NCBI GenBank assembly: GCA_023935145.1
Contig: CM043698.1
Span: 36,843,501 to 36,907,500 of the forward strand
Direction of reading: 5' to 3'
DNA length: 64,000 nucleotides
Source: Bretschneidera sinensis
Taxonomy: Eukaryota; Streptophyta; Magnoliopsida; Brassicales; Akaniaceae
Shown in pieces: positions 1 to 10,690 of the stretch. The notes below the pieces were generated by a model that saw only the letters and a list, made by a program, of their open reading frames with translations, was not told the DNA's origin and made no database searches. Every line of letters starts with the position of its first letter. The first letter of the stretch is position 1. The translations under genes were made by a program, and so were the position numbers.

Positions 1-1
1 G

Positions 2-345
2 CCTACATATCCAGATTCAACACGGTTGCTTGGGAGATCCCAGACCTTGACCCCAACGTCCAAATGTTGGCATTCAAAAACAGACTAAGGTCTGGGTTTT
101 TAGCTCCAAACTCACCAGGCATCCGCCTAAAGATATGAACGAGGTTCTGGCCAGAGCTGAGAAGTACAAGCTGACAGAGGATGACCAAGCTTTCCGAAGA
201 GAAAGAGAAAGAGAGACAGAGAAAAAGAGAAAATACGTCGACCCCCACAGAGGGACGGCCAAACGGCTTCACCAAGAAAGCAGACATAAGCCCCAAACTC
301 GGTTTGATAGCTTCACCCCTCTCAACGCATCCAGAACTAACAACC
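2..345 (+). pseudogene. Ty3/gypsy (Tat-type) gag C-terminal remnant
   Basis: Translation gives the end of a plant gypsy Gag: an IPDLDP motif, then PPKDMNEVLARAEKY, then a very basic, Glu/Arg-rich stretch. These are hallmarks of Tat-lineage Gag. The first part and the PPKDMNE part lie in different frames, so there is a frameshift near position 125. The start lies outside the window. The basic linker ends abruptly near 345, where pol-like sequence begins, so the zinc knuckle and protease are missing. Dead element. Family assignment is by motif recognition; the lineage is an inference. Confidence 0.7.
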
Positions 346-346
346 T

Positions 347-935
347 ATGGAAACTCAAAGAGGACGACCTGTGGAGGAACTAACCTCGGTCCCCCTCAGT
401 GAGGACCTCTTCCAGACGATTCAGATCAAATCCAGTCTCCTGGAAGACTATAAGAATGCACTATTCTCCTTCTTCATAAAGAACCAGGATTTGTTTGCTT
501 GGTCCGCTTCGAACATGCCAGGGATCGACCCCAAAACTATCAAACACAGATTAAACATAGACCTACGACATAAACTTGTCATTCAGAAGAAGAGGACATT
601 CATCCTGAAGTGACAAACCGCCATCAGGACAGAGATAGACAAGTTGCTTGAGGCCGACTTCATCCGGGAAACAAATTACCCCGACTAGGTGTCAAACGTA
701 GTGATGATCCAAAAGGCCAATAGTAAATGACGGATTTGCATTAACTTCACCAATTTAAACAAAGCCTGCCCAGATGACAGTTTTCTTTTGCACAGATCGA
801 TTAGCTAGTGGACGCTACTTCAGGGTATGAACTTCTCACATTCATGGACGCCTATTCCGGGTATAATCAGATCTTTATGCACGAACCTGATCAAGACAAA
901 ACTGCCTTTATCACGGGTCAAACATATTTTGTGAC
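347..935 (+). pseudogene. Ty3/gypsy reverse transcriptase N-terminal remnant
   Basis: Residues such as NQDLFAWSASNMPGIDP, then LNKACPDD, then the decayed FMDAYSGYNQI and TAFITGQTYF blocks, follow the start of a Tat-type gypsy reverse transcriptase. Stop codons and frame changes occur near 611, 687 and 728. The reading ends at about 935, just after GQTYF, before the rest of the RT palm, RNase H and integrase. LTR-like sequence follows downstream, so a large internal deletion joined pol to the LTR side. Confidence 0.75.
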
Positions 936-1599
936 ATGTATCTTTTACAATAAATAAAAAATTTGTGACTTTTTCGGTGCTTGTAACAACGATCTTGGTC
1001 TCTTTTCCGCAAGCGTGCCTCCAAGGTCACCACCCAATCTCGAGCTCTTTTATGACTCTCGATCAACTCCGAATAACCTCTAAGGTTTTCCTTCCAAGAT
1101 CTCGAACCAACTCCATGGGCTTTCAAAATTTTTTTCTCTCAAAGCTCAATATGAAAACAAGAAATGAAGTGAGTAGAAAAGAGGAAGAAACCACCCTTAT
1201 ATAGAATTAAAGGCGCTAGGAACGAGGGGCATTAATATCCTTACAATTGGAAAAACGTGACCCTTAGTGTCACCAAGACCCCGTTGCTCACCCCCAAGGC
1301 TCTGATTGCTATATAGGTATGTCGCCTTCCGAACCCTAGGTGCCGTTTACATTCCCCTAAGCGAAAATAGGCAATCAAATAAATAAGCGTAGCCATTTTC
1401 ATCAAACAGTAGCCGCCCTCCATTAAATGCTTTCTGACACCATAAAAAGGAGAAATGCCACAATGGCCCAGGCATTAAATGAGCCCTAAGAGACCCAAGA
1501 AAAAAAAGCCCTAAGGGACCCAAGAAGAAAAACCTCTAAAAGGCCCAAAAAGGGAAGCCCAATGGTCCACCAAGAACTCTAAAAATGTGGGGTGGCCTA
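936..1599. other. retroelement-derived spacer, no gene seen
   Basis: No convincing coding sequence on either strand. The stretch sits between the truncated RT and the tandem-repeat part of the LTR, so it is probably untranslated element sequence or the start of the LTR. No reliable LTR 5' boundary could be set. Confidence 0.4.
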
Positions 1600-3048
1600 A
1601 AATCTCCAAGTCTGAGCATATGAACTGCTTGTCATATGCTCGACCTAAAATCTCCAAGTCCGAGCATATGAGCTGATTGTCATATGCTCGGCCTAAAATC
1701 TCCAAGTCCGAGCATATGAGCTGCTTGTCACATGCTCGGCCTAAAATCTTCAAGTCAAAGCATATGAGTTGCTTGTCACATGCTCGGCCTAAAATCTCCA
1801 AGTCCGACCATATGAACTGCTTGTCACATGCTCGGCCTAAAATCTTCAAGTCCGAGCATATGAGCTGCTTGTCACATGCTCGGCCTGAAGTCTCCAAATC
1901 CGAGCATATGAGCTGTTTATCACATGCTCGGCTTGAAATCTCCAAGTCCGAACATATGAGCTGCTGGCCACTTACTCGGCCTGAATCTCCAAGTCCAAGT
2001 ATATAATGTGCTTGTCACATGCTCGGCCTAAAATCTCCAAGTCCGAGCATATGAACTGCTTGTCATATGCTCGGCCTAAAATCTCCAAGCCCGAGCATAT
2101 GAGCTGCTTGTCACATGCTCGGCTTAAAATCTCCAAGTTCGAGCATATGAGCTGCTTGTCACATGCTCGGCCTAAAATCTCTAAGTCCGAGCATATAAGC
2201 TCCTTATCACATGTTCGGCCTAAAATCTCCAAGTCCGAGCATATGAGCTGTTTCTCACATGCTCGACCTAAAATCTTTAAGTCCGAGCATATGAGCTGCT
2301 TGTCATATGCTCGGCCCAAAATCTCCAAGTCCGAACATATGAGCTGCTTGTTATATTCTCGGCCTAATGCCTCCCAAACCAAGTATGTTAAAAGTAGCCC
2401 GAGTTTCCTAAGGACAAGCGCTAATTGTTCCTAGTGCAAATGCACACCACGGAACGAAATCACACTATACTTCCTCGAAGCACACATGTGTACTTGAGGA
2501 AGTGGGGGGCCTGCGAAATGGCCCATAACACCTCCACCAATAGACCATTGACACGTGGACCCACCGCCACCAATAGATCATTGACACATGGAGCCACCTC
2601 TCACCAATAGGCCAATAACGCGCGGATCCTCTCCCCGTCCTGTAGCCAAAGGACACGTAGAGCGGGCATGTCATGCAACCGTCAAGGGAAAACGTGATTA
2701 GTGGGACTGAGCCTAGTTTGAACACGCGATCGAGATCTCTCATGAGAAAGACGAGATCTCAGGGATCGCGCCATCATGTCCACGTGGTCAACCTGCCCCC
2801 GAGTTACTATAAAAACCCCAAGGTACATGAATCCAAAGGATCTTAGAAACTTTTAATCTCTTACTAAGAACGCTAGTATCATAATTCTCTCCACTCCTCA
2901 AAAGCCCTATACTGACAAAAGCGTTGGAGCATTCTCGGAGGTGTCACCCCCCTCTTCTCTGGTGACTCTCTAGCTCATTCTTATTTTCTGGCGCATGTCC
3001 CCCACTAATATATAGACCTCTGGCCCAACCACGTTTTAGGCATCAACA
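1430..3048 (+). mobile_element. gypsy LTR (3' part well supported)
   Basis: The 3' part has an LTR promoter layout: a TATA-like ACTATAAAAACCCC near 2806, an R-region-like stretch with a GGAG...GGTGTCACC segment near 2935-2955, and a terminal CATCAACA ending at 3048. A shorter LTR piece near 13860-14072 has the same organisation and ends in ATCAACA. The 5' boundary is only a guess; no target-site duplication was found. Confidence 0.55.
1600..2390. repeat. tandem 48-bp hairpin repeat, about 16 units
   Basis: A 48-bp unit repeats about 16 times with few differences. Each good unit carries the 12-base arm CCGAGCATATGA, an 8-base spacer and the exact reverse complement TCATATGCTCGG, the second arm running into the next unit. 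As 48 is a multiple of three, several frames stay open on both strands; the resulting repetitive ORFs are not considered genes. The array lies in the LTR of the gypsy remnant. Confidence 0.9.
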
Positions 3049-3489
3049 GAAGGATTAAAGTACCTCTCCATATCTTTTTATTTTCATAAAAAAAACTCCC
3101 TAATAAAAAGTACAAGTATCCTTCCATTTCCTCTCATTTTCCCCGATCTAAACTAGGGGTAGTTAACTTGTTATATGTTTTTTTTTCTTTTATCTTTTAG
3201 AGGATGTATATTATGGAACATAATTTCGCTGATAACAATTTTGAAACTTTGAAAATAGTTTAAGGATACAATAGAAGCTGCTATTGTTGGGGTGAGGAGC
3301 ATTGTTGATTCTTGCATTCTGTCGAAAACTGTTAAGAGATTCATCTACTCTACCATTGTCATGGCAGCTTCACCGCTAACAGAAGATGGTCTTAACTTCA
3401 AATCTTGCATAAATGAATCCTGTTGGACACCTCTTGATGTCTCGTTTCCTTATAGCACTTAATTTACCCTGGTATTTTTTCCTCTTCCT

Positions 3490-4020
3490 CCGTTGTGTTT
3501 TGATATTGAAAAAGGAAAATGGGAAGGAGAATTGAACCAAAAATAAAAAAAGAAACATTTTTATTTATTTTATTTGGTTGTTAAAAGAAAAGTTATGATG
3601 AAAAAAAAACATTTAATTAGAATAGAAGGAAAGTGAGAGGAAGGCATAAGGAGAATAAGAAAGAAGAGAGAGCCAAAAAAAAAGAAGAGGAATATTAACG
3701 TTTTCATCATAGATTTGATAAGTATATGAAAAAGTGAAAGAAAAAAAAATAAAAAAATAGTTTATTTAAGTTTTCACTCTCTAATCATTCTAATTTAAAA
3801 AGATTTAGATTTATACATTTGGAAAAAAAATAATTCATCCCATTTTATTTTCTACCAAACAATAAGTACTTTTCACTCACTCTTAGTTCCTCTCCTCTTT
3901 CTTCATTTTACTTTTTCTCTTTATTAATCATAACTTTAAGAGAAAAAAAACAAATGTCAAATGAAAATTTTCTTTTCTTTAATTTCCTTCATATTTTTCG
4001 GGATCCAAACAAATTAACAA
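3490..4020. mobile_element. probable MITE in the pseudogene intron
   Basis: The purine-rich left half (AAAAGTTATGATGAAAA near 3585) is the imperfect reverse complement of the pyrimidine-rich right half (TTAATCATAACTTTAAG near 3925). The outer ends, GTTTTGATATTGAAAAAGG on the left and TTTTTCGGGATCCAAAC on the right, also pair imperfectly. A non-autonomous inverted-repeat element fits. Target-site duplication not resolved. Confidence 0.4.
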
Positions 4021-4070
4021 AAAACAACACCCTCTTTACACATAAATAGTTAGTAAAAGGTTGGGTTTAT

Positions 4071-4183
4071 TTTCACGGAAGATAAGTCTGCTTCCACGGT
4101 AAATTTTTTAGAAAAAAACTTTTGATACTGATTTTTTGTTTTATGTTAACAATTGTCGTGGAAACAGACTTATCATTCGTGAA
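4071..4183. mobile_element. small hairpin element with about 27-bp inverted repeats
   Basis: The arm at 4071-4099 (core GATAAGTCTGCTTCCACGG) is matched in reverse complement at 4157-4183 (core CGTGGAAACAGACTTATC). There are a few mismatches, and weaker pairing extends outward over another 15-20 bases. Size and structure fit a short MITE. It lies in the intron before exon block 2 of the epimerase pseudogene. Confidence 0.65.
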
Positions 4184-5300
4184 AAAGATCACCCTTAATA
4201 AAATAATGAATTTTACGCGGTTGCTTTGCTTTTCTCTTTTTCAAAGATATACTAGATCAAAGACATTAACAGAGAAGGAGGTATTGAAGTATAATTCAAT
4301 TGATAATGGTAAATCAGACGTGGTGACACTTCCATGTGGATTAGTGGGAGGAGAGGCTCTTCTTTCTTACTTACCAGGGAGTGTGGAAGTAATTCTATCA
4401 TTAATTACGGGGGATTTAGCTTCTTACACTTCATTAAGGTTATTGCAACAGATTTTGGGATCGATTCCACTAGTTCATGTCGATAATGTTTGTGAAGCAC
4501 ATATCTTCTGCATGGAAAAAGAATCCATCAGAGGCAGATTCCTATGTGCAGCCACCAGCCCAACTATCAAAGATTTTGCAAATTACTACCAAGAATATTA
4601 CCTCAAATACCAGATACCAGAACGGTAAGAGTTCTTCTCTTTCTTTTTTTTATTTTTTATTTTCCCAATCACTTTTCATATTTTTCATGAAGCAATAGTT
4701 ACCCTTTCATTCAATATTACCTCAATTACTATAATATGCTATTTTCAAATGAAATGAAAAATAAAAATTCATTTAAAAATAAATTTTATGTTTGACTTTT
4801 TTTTTTCTTCTTATGTTAAATGGTAGAATTCATTCCCATTTTTAAAATGTTTGAAATAAATGAAAAATTCAAAAAAATAAAAGAGAAAATGGAAGGAAGG
4901 AAAATAGAGAGTATTTTGATCAATATAACAATTTATAATTTTATTTTGTAGAATTTATTTGTAAATTCTATCAATCTTGATTGAATTCGCAATAAATTAA
5001 CTCAATTGCGTGACTTTATTTTGAAATAAATTTAATAATTTTTTTTTATTTTTTTAAACACAACAAATATTGAATTACAAATTAATTTTATAAAATTTAT
5101 TTATTCCAATCATTAAGAATTTAACTTACAAGATGATGGGTTTTATTGAATATAGGTTCACGGAAGGTCAAGAGAGTGGAAACGAATGTGATTCCTCTAA
5201 GTTGACGGAGATGGGGTTTCAATACAAATATGATATGAAGAAAACAATAAATGACAGTGTGGAGTTTAGCAGGCGAGTAGGAGCTCTTTTGCTCCGTTAA

Positions 5301-6129
5301 ATTATATATAATCCCTGCAACCAAACATGGCTTTTAGCAGAGGACTGAAAATGTAAAACTTGATTGTAATTGCATTTGTGTAATGATATTTATTTATGGA
5401 AAGTGGATTCAGTTTGATTGATGGCATAATGATTTGGTATTTTCATTGGTATTCTTGATCTGATCCAATTGTGTAATATTTGTTTGGGTGTTTATTTTAT
5501 CAACTAGAACTTATATCAATTTTAATTGATAATGGTTGGATTACGAGAACATAAAATTAACAAAATCAATATTCTATTTGTTTCTATCTAAGTAAGCTTT
5601 AAGACCAAGGCAATCAAATTGATGTTGAATATTTTCTTCATAATAAGGATGATGTGATTATTGAACTAAGTCTGCCATCACTTTTTTTTTTCTATCTATT
5701 AAGTTGGATTTGAATTAACATCATAGGTTTTTTTATTTTATTTTATTTATGATAATAAAATTTACCATGTTTAGTCATAAGTTCGTTCTATCATCTTATG
5801 CCACATTAATAAAGTGTAGTGCATTTAATAATGGTTTTTTGATATGATTAATTGATTCATAAAAATATGTCTCATTTTCTTAGTGTGGTGTGAAGTTGTG
5901 AAAGTGTGAATTGATAAGATGAACTTACACTTGACATGATAAATCCTACCTAAATAATTTATATTTATATTTTTTGATGATTTGCATATTTTTTAGGTTA
6001 GAATTTGCATCATACTAGTGTATTAGTAATCAAATGGTCCTATTTTTGGTGTTTCAAATAGGAGAATCTCTTTTATGAGATTTCATGCCGTTAAGTTGTT
6101 ATTATAAGAAAAATATCATTGCCAGTAAC
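5301..6129. other. intergenic, no gene seen
   Basis: AT-rich sequence downstream of the epimerase pseudogene, with possible 3' UTR at its start. No ORF, RNA gene or clear repeat recognised. Confidence 0.5.
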
Positions 6130-6206
6130 TTTGTTGTAGTCTGGTTGGTTAGGTTAGGATACCCGGCTCTTAGCCGAGTGACCTGGGTTCAAGTACAAGC
6201 AAAGGA
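6130..6206 (+). pseudogene. decayed tRNA-Glu-like sequence
   Basis: Aligned by eye with plant tRNA-Glu(CUC), the order of acceptor stem, D arm, anticodon arm and T arm is kept (TAGTCTGGTTGGTTA, then GGATACCCGGCTCTTAG, then GGGTTCAAGT). Five extra bases (a repeated GGTTA) lie in the D loop. The anticodon triplet now reads CTT. There is one mismatch in the anticodon stem, two in the T stem and one in the acceptor stem. These changes make function unlikely. Confidence 0.7.
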
Positions 6207-6338
6207 ATTTTTTATTTATTTTAAAGGCCTAATAGGCCCAATACATAACTACAACAAGGCCCAGAAAAAACAATCGAAAAGCTCAGATTGGTCCAGATAG
6301 ATAAATCTTTTTGACAGAGAAAGAACCTCTGGTAATGA

Positions 6339-8534
6339 ATGATGATGCTAAATTGTTTGCAACCTCACTCTAAACTACCCAGGTTTCTTGCTCCCGTAAG
6401 AAATCTGGGTTCTTCTTCTTTCTTGCAAAACCCACAAGCAATTCCATGTAGAGTTTGGGAGATTTCATGTCCTACAGAACGGGAAGGCCTGGTAAGAGGA
6501 CAGGAGGGATTGTGTGTGGCTGGTTACTGCCAGTGGATCCATGGGCACCCAGCATTGATTCACAGAGTATAGCTTCACAGCCTTTTGCAGTATCTTTGTT
6601 TCCTTATATTGGTTTCTTGTATTACATCACCAAATCCAGGTCTGCTCCTAAGCTCACCCTATTTGGGTTCTATTTCTTGCTTGCCTTTGTGGGTGCTACC
6701 AGTGAGTTCCTTTCGACCTTTTTTTTCTTTGTTATCTTTGGTTTATATTCTATTAAAAATAAAGTGCTTTTCTCTTTTTTCTCTTGATGTGTGTTTATAG
6801 GATTTTAAATAATTCTCAAATTTAGATGAATATTTACTTGGAATGAACGATAATTTCAATGACAATTTAGGATAAAAAAAACACTTGAAATGTGCTATGG
6901 AAGGGAGTTCGATTTAGGAGAATCTCTTTATTTTTTTTAAATGATTATTCCTTCCATCTGTGTTCTGTGCACTGGAACTTAGTACTTCACCATTTCATAT
7001 ACCTATGATTTTCACTTTATTCTTATACTTTTTATCCTCAATTCATGTAGAGTGCAGGTATTCTTGTGTCTCTAAATGCAATAACAATTGAGTTGTATCG
7101 ATCATACTGTTTGATTTGATAAATTATTTAGGTTTCATGAGCACTGATCAGTGACCCTGATGTCTTGTGTAAATTCAGTTTTATTCTATCTTAATTTCTT
7201 CATCTTTACCCCTTTCTATTTTTTCGTTTGGTTTACTTTCCAACTTGCTGGTCTGTGTAAGAATAAATTTCAGCGGATCCACTTCTTTCCTATTGTTGTT
7301 AGAAAATGGAATCTGTTACAGTTTCTCGTAGTTCCTAGTAGTCCAGTGAGTCAGATGATGCTGAGTTGTTAGATGACAAGTGGGCTACCTAGGCCGATTT
7401 ACATCGTTTAGCGGGCCACGGGCTCGGATTGGACCCCAAAGACTCTAGTCTGATTGAAAACGGGTTTCCGGGCAAAATTCAGTATTTTATACTGAGCATT
7501 GTCGTTTTTAAGCCAAAAAATGATGTTTAGACCTTCAAATTGTTAGTTTTCAGTTTTTAGGAAACTTTTTATTTTATTTTATTTAAATTCGGCCTTAATT
7601 TAATTTTCTTATTTTAGCTTCGATGTCTTAGGGTTTCGTAATCATTATTATTGTATTTTTGGTATAAATTAAAATAAAGCATCAGAGTAGTTTCTCTGTA
7701 TTGTTTTAAGGTTTTTCTTGTGTTACTCCCTGTGAACTATTTGTTCGACTAGCATGCAGAATAATCACTATTCTGCCCGGTGTCATCCTGGTTAGTTTCT
7801 CTCTATTTCGTCCCCTGGATCCAATTAGAGTCATACTCATGCTCTTTTGTTGGTACTAGTCTTTGTTTGGTAAGAGGGGAGAAAATAGAATCGATGAAAA
7901 CAGTTCACTGAGTATGTAAAATAGCATATAGTGCAGTTAAACCAATAGAATAGGCCTAAAATGGAATTTGGCTTAATTTATGATTTCCACACATGCTTCC
8001 TAATCTGACATTACGTTTGGTTATATGGAATTGATGTGGAATCTGTTTTTTTCAATAATTTTAATGTTACAAAGAAGTATGATTCCCCTTTCTTTTTCAA
8101 TAACCATTCATATTTTATGGCATTCTTTTTGTTATTGTGAATTGTTTATTGCTGTCGGCAGCTTTGTTTCAATTCTACTGATTTTCTTCCTATTGATCTT
8201 GGCTCTCCTTGTGCCTATTGTGCAGTTCCCGCTGGAATTTATGGTAATTTCTCATCTCTGGGAAAGATTAACTTCAATTATTATTTGTCGAGTGTACAAA
8301 CAGGAACCTAACTGTCTATTACGATTCTGTGTCTGTGGTTGAGATAGCAAAGGTGCATTACAGTACTTCTTTGGCTAATGTGGATTGGCTACATGGTGGG
8401 GCTGAGTTCCTTCTCACTCTAACTTATTCATTGAGTTGGGATTGCGAAAAGCTCTTCGGAAATCTAGAGACTCAAAACAAGCCTCATCAAATGCTGTTCC
8501 ACGTATCAAAGAGCAGAAGAAGCCTTCTGTCTAG
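6339..8534 (+). pseudogene. DUF3593-family plastid membrane protein, frameshifted copy
   Basis: Three exons: 6339-6701, 8226-8243 and 8348-8534. Exon 1 encodes a Ser-rich, transit-peptide-like N-terminus, then (after a frame change near 6490) LLPVDPWAPSIDSQSIASQ and the hydrophobic FAVSLFPYIGFLYYITKS and LTLFGFYFLLAFVGAT. Exon 2 gives TIPAGIY across the splice. Exon 3 gives VHYSTSLANVDWLHGGAE. After LLTLT the frame changes again (about four bases missing) and continues as GLRKALRKSRDSKQASSNAV to TAG. All splice sites are canonical. Order and content match a conserved plant and cyanobacterial family known to me as DUF3593, function unknown. The two frame changes suggest a pseudogene; sequencing error is the alternative. 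Confidence 0.7.
7340..7795 (+). mobile_element. solo gypsy LTR in the DUF3593 intron
   Basis: From about GAGTCAGATGATGCTGAG to TATTCTGCCCGGTGTCA the sequence matches the LTRs of the Gag-protease gypsy element at 18419-18914 and 20585-21110. Shared blocks include GTGGGCTACCTAGGCC, TTTAGCGGGCCACGGGCT and GCAGAATAATCACTATTC. No primer-binding site or coding sequence follows. Possible target duplication TCCAG/TCCTG; the exact 5' end is uncertain. Confidence 0.75.
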
Positions 8535-9259
8535 GTATATCCTAGAGTCCTGAATTTTCATCTGTTATCTTTTCCTCACTTTTTTGAATTCAACATGTTC
8601 TTCTAAGTTCAGTCGTATGTTGCACCTTCTTGCTAATGCTCTCACTTCATATGGAGTTTTAAATTCAATTTCTGCAGTTGCCCTCGTGCTTGTGCTCTTT
8701 TCTGGAGTGTTGTCATGTCACCTCTTGCTCAACTGCAAGTATTATGCTGCAAAGCACTTCAGATATTGGCTCACTTTTCAGTTTCATATAATGTTATACC
8801 TATTGAACAGAGATTATGCAAATTACATTGATGTATACGATTTTTCTATGCATCATTATTGAAATCGTTACTCTTGTTCAAGATGATTTTTTCTTTGGCT
8901 ATTTCAATGGCTATGGGCTTATCTTATAAACCCCATTGGCCCTTTCCAAGGACTGGTGCTAAATCTGAAGTCATGGAGCATTTCTTAATGGGATTGGATT
9001 CTTCATTGCATTTTGATGGAAATTCTCAATATATGGATACAGTTAGAAGTGCAATTAGAACAAAACTATAAAACTTTGTTAATAATATCATAACTGATCC
9101 CTAACTCACAACCAACCTCAGAGGAGGCTATGTATTCTACTAGCATCATTTCATCTATCAAAATACAAGCTAGGATGCACAGCTCCAACCAGCTAATCTG
9201 GTAAGCCACTCCCTGAATACTGATTTCTCTTTATTCTTATTTCTAATGTCAAAAGGGAA
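8535..9259. other. 3' flank of DUF3593 copy, no confirmed gene
   Basis: Probably 3' UTR and intergenic sequence between convergent genes. Two open frames (8584-8862, and 8859-9071 with a PHWPFPRTGAKSEVMEHF segment) were not recognised as any family and have no supporting splice structure. Confidence 0.4.
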
Positions 9260-10690
9260 TTAAGAGAAAAATCCTGGGGTGTCAAATGGGAAATTTGGAT
9301 CGATTTCCACCGGATCAAGTGAGAAATCCATGTCAAAGATCGGAGAATTGCTGGCTGATGTGTTGGCTGAAATTAACTCAGGGAAATCAGATTCAGAACA
9401 CTGCACATTGTGAATGCTTCCAAAGTTGTTCATTTGGCACGGGACAACTGAGTAGTAGTTTGATTCTGGCGTGGCTGGAGCTATAAACGACGGAGAAAAA
9501 CTGCTTGACAGGATGTTGTTATCAAGCGTAGAAAGTGAAAAACTGTGGTTTTCGCTCTTTCCGCACCCAAATGATGTTGAAGGAAAAGAGAAGGGAGGCG
9601 CCATTTCTTTATTGTCCAAACCCTCTATATTGACCCTTAGAGCTTTTCGAAAATTAAAGAGGATTTCTTGTGATTGGTTTTGTTGATGATTATTATTATG
9701 GTTGTTTAGTTTCTGTTCTTGTTTTTCTGGTGATGCTGGTATTGGAACTGATTGGCTGCCATGTGAACAGGTGTGTATTCCTCGGTACGTGACTTCAAAT
9801 ATGGTTTGGTCTTCATCTGATCTTTGCACTTGCTTTGTAGCCCAACAGTTCTGGGTGTTGCGGTAAGTGCATCTGTAATAGCTTCTGCAGATTAAAAAAA
9901 AAACTTTAGATTCTTTTTCATGGTAAAAGGCAAAAAACCATAGTATGCTGTGAAATAGACACTTGAAAATGTTATGCTTCTTATCTACAAAAAGGGGGGG
10001 CAAAGATGCCTTTCATATTGTTTTTAAAATGTGCTGTCAGTTAGTTGGTTCAGCTAATGATTAGATGAGTGACTGGCTCATTCTCTGTGAACTTTCAAAA
10101 CAGGATAAGAGAAAGGACCTATAACCTGGGATATTTTGCTCTCAAGATATCTTTCTGCCCATATTTTCTCCAGCTGTAGCCATCATCATGGGATCCTTCC
10201 AGCCCTGTCTCAGTGGTAACTCTCACTTGGTTTGTCCATCTTGGCATCATTTTTCTGCAAACCCAGTTTCAAAAACATGTTGCAGGAAACATTAGTATCA
10301 AATCAACCATAATTTTTTGCAGCAACATACAAGAATTATGATATAGAGATTATGAATTCACCTCTTCTTTGAACCATTTTTGTCATCCTGATGATTATCC
10401 TTAAAAGCACCATCAAAATCATCACTTGGAGGACTTCCATTGATGGATATCGGAGACCCAGGCACACCAGATGTTGCAGCCCCTGCAGTTTGAGGCTGTC
10501 CAATTGGTCTACTCCATTTAAAGATCAATAGAGCCTTCTCGAATGAAGATAGAATCTGCTGCACCAGCAATTTCCTTGTTTCGGCAGAAGATGTTGTACC
10601 TAACTGTATTCTCAACTGTTTTGTTAGCTCCATCCCTTGAATTAGCTCACTGACCAAGGTCTTCTGCTCCCAGCTCCACCCATTCTCCAT
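9260..10690 (-). CDS. WRKY: WRKY transcription factor, group III (WRKY41/53-like)
   Basis: Three exons (10690-10362, 10254-10126, 9884-9260) join in phase with GT-AG borders and encode 360 residues. The N-terminus MENGWSWEQKTLVSELIQG is typical of group III. A GSPPSDDF segment and a basic KKRKM patch precede the DNA-binding domain. The domain has WRKYGQK followed by a C-X7-C-X23-H-X-C zinc site, which defines group III; all zinc ligands are present. The phase-2 intron inside the domain, just after KYPR, is conserved in the family. The tail is Ser/Asn-rich and acidic (IFDMDFSLDPVEIDP), as in activation regions. The start is the ATG at 10690; a longer frame upstream lacks family similarity. Relatives are nuclear, bind W-boxes and act in defence and senescence. 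Several TTGAC motifs lie upstream. Appears intact. Confidence 0.93.

Larger units (their letters stand above)
3259..5300 (+). pseudogene. anthocyanidin-reductase-like NAD(P) epimerase, 5'-truncated
   Basis: Three exon-like blocks read as the C-terminal two thirds of a plant dihydroflavonol/anthocyanidin reductase-like short-chain reductase. Block 1 (about 3259-3459) has DTIEAA, SIVDSC, KTVKRFIYST and ESCWTPLD. Block 2 (about 4249-4624) has YTRSKTLTEKEVLKYN, GLVGGEALL and HVDNVCEAHIFCMEK. Block 3 (5156-5300) has CDSSKLTEMGFQYKYD and ends at TAA. The 4624/5156 junction is a clean GT-AG intron in phase. The N-terminal Rossmann fold with the NADP-binding motif is absent; its place is occupied by the gypsy remnant. 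The catalytic YxxxK region normally follows the YST block and is partly lost at an in-frame TAA (3460). Intact homologues in many dicots act on flavonoid-like substrates; this copy should not. Confidence 0.8.

Noticed and set aside
1511..2434. Long open frames on both strands with 16-residue repeats (for example CDKQLICSDLEILGRA)
   Set aside because: They are translations of the 48-bp tandem array, open because the unit is a multiple of three. No start context, no homology.
6455..6800. Independent small membrane-protein ORFs at 6455 and 6585
   Set aside because: 6455-6701 is exon 1 of the DUF3593 copy in the shifted frame; the rest is intron or a frame shadow.
8584..9071. Two plus-strand ORFs (one with a PHWPFPRTG segment) downstream of the DUF3593 copy
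   Set aside because: No recognisable domain or splice structure; probably 3' flank. Kept only as a note.
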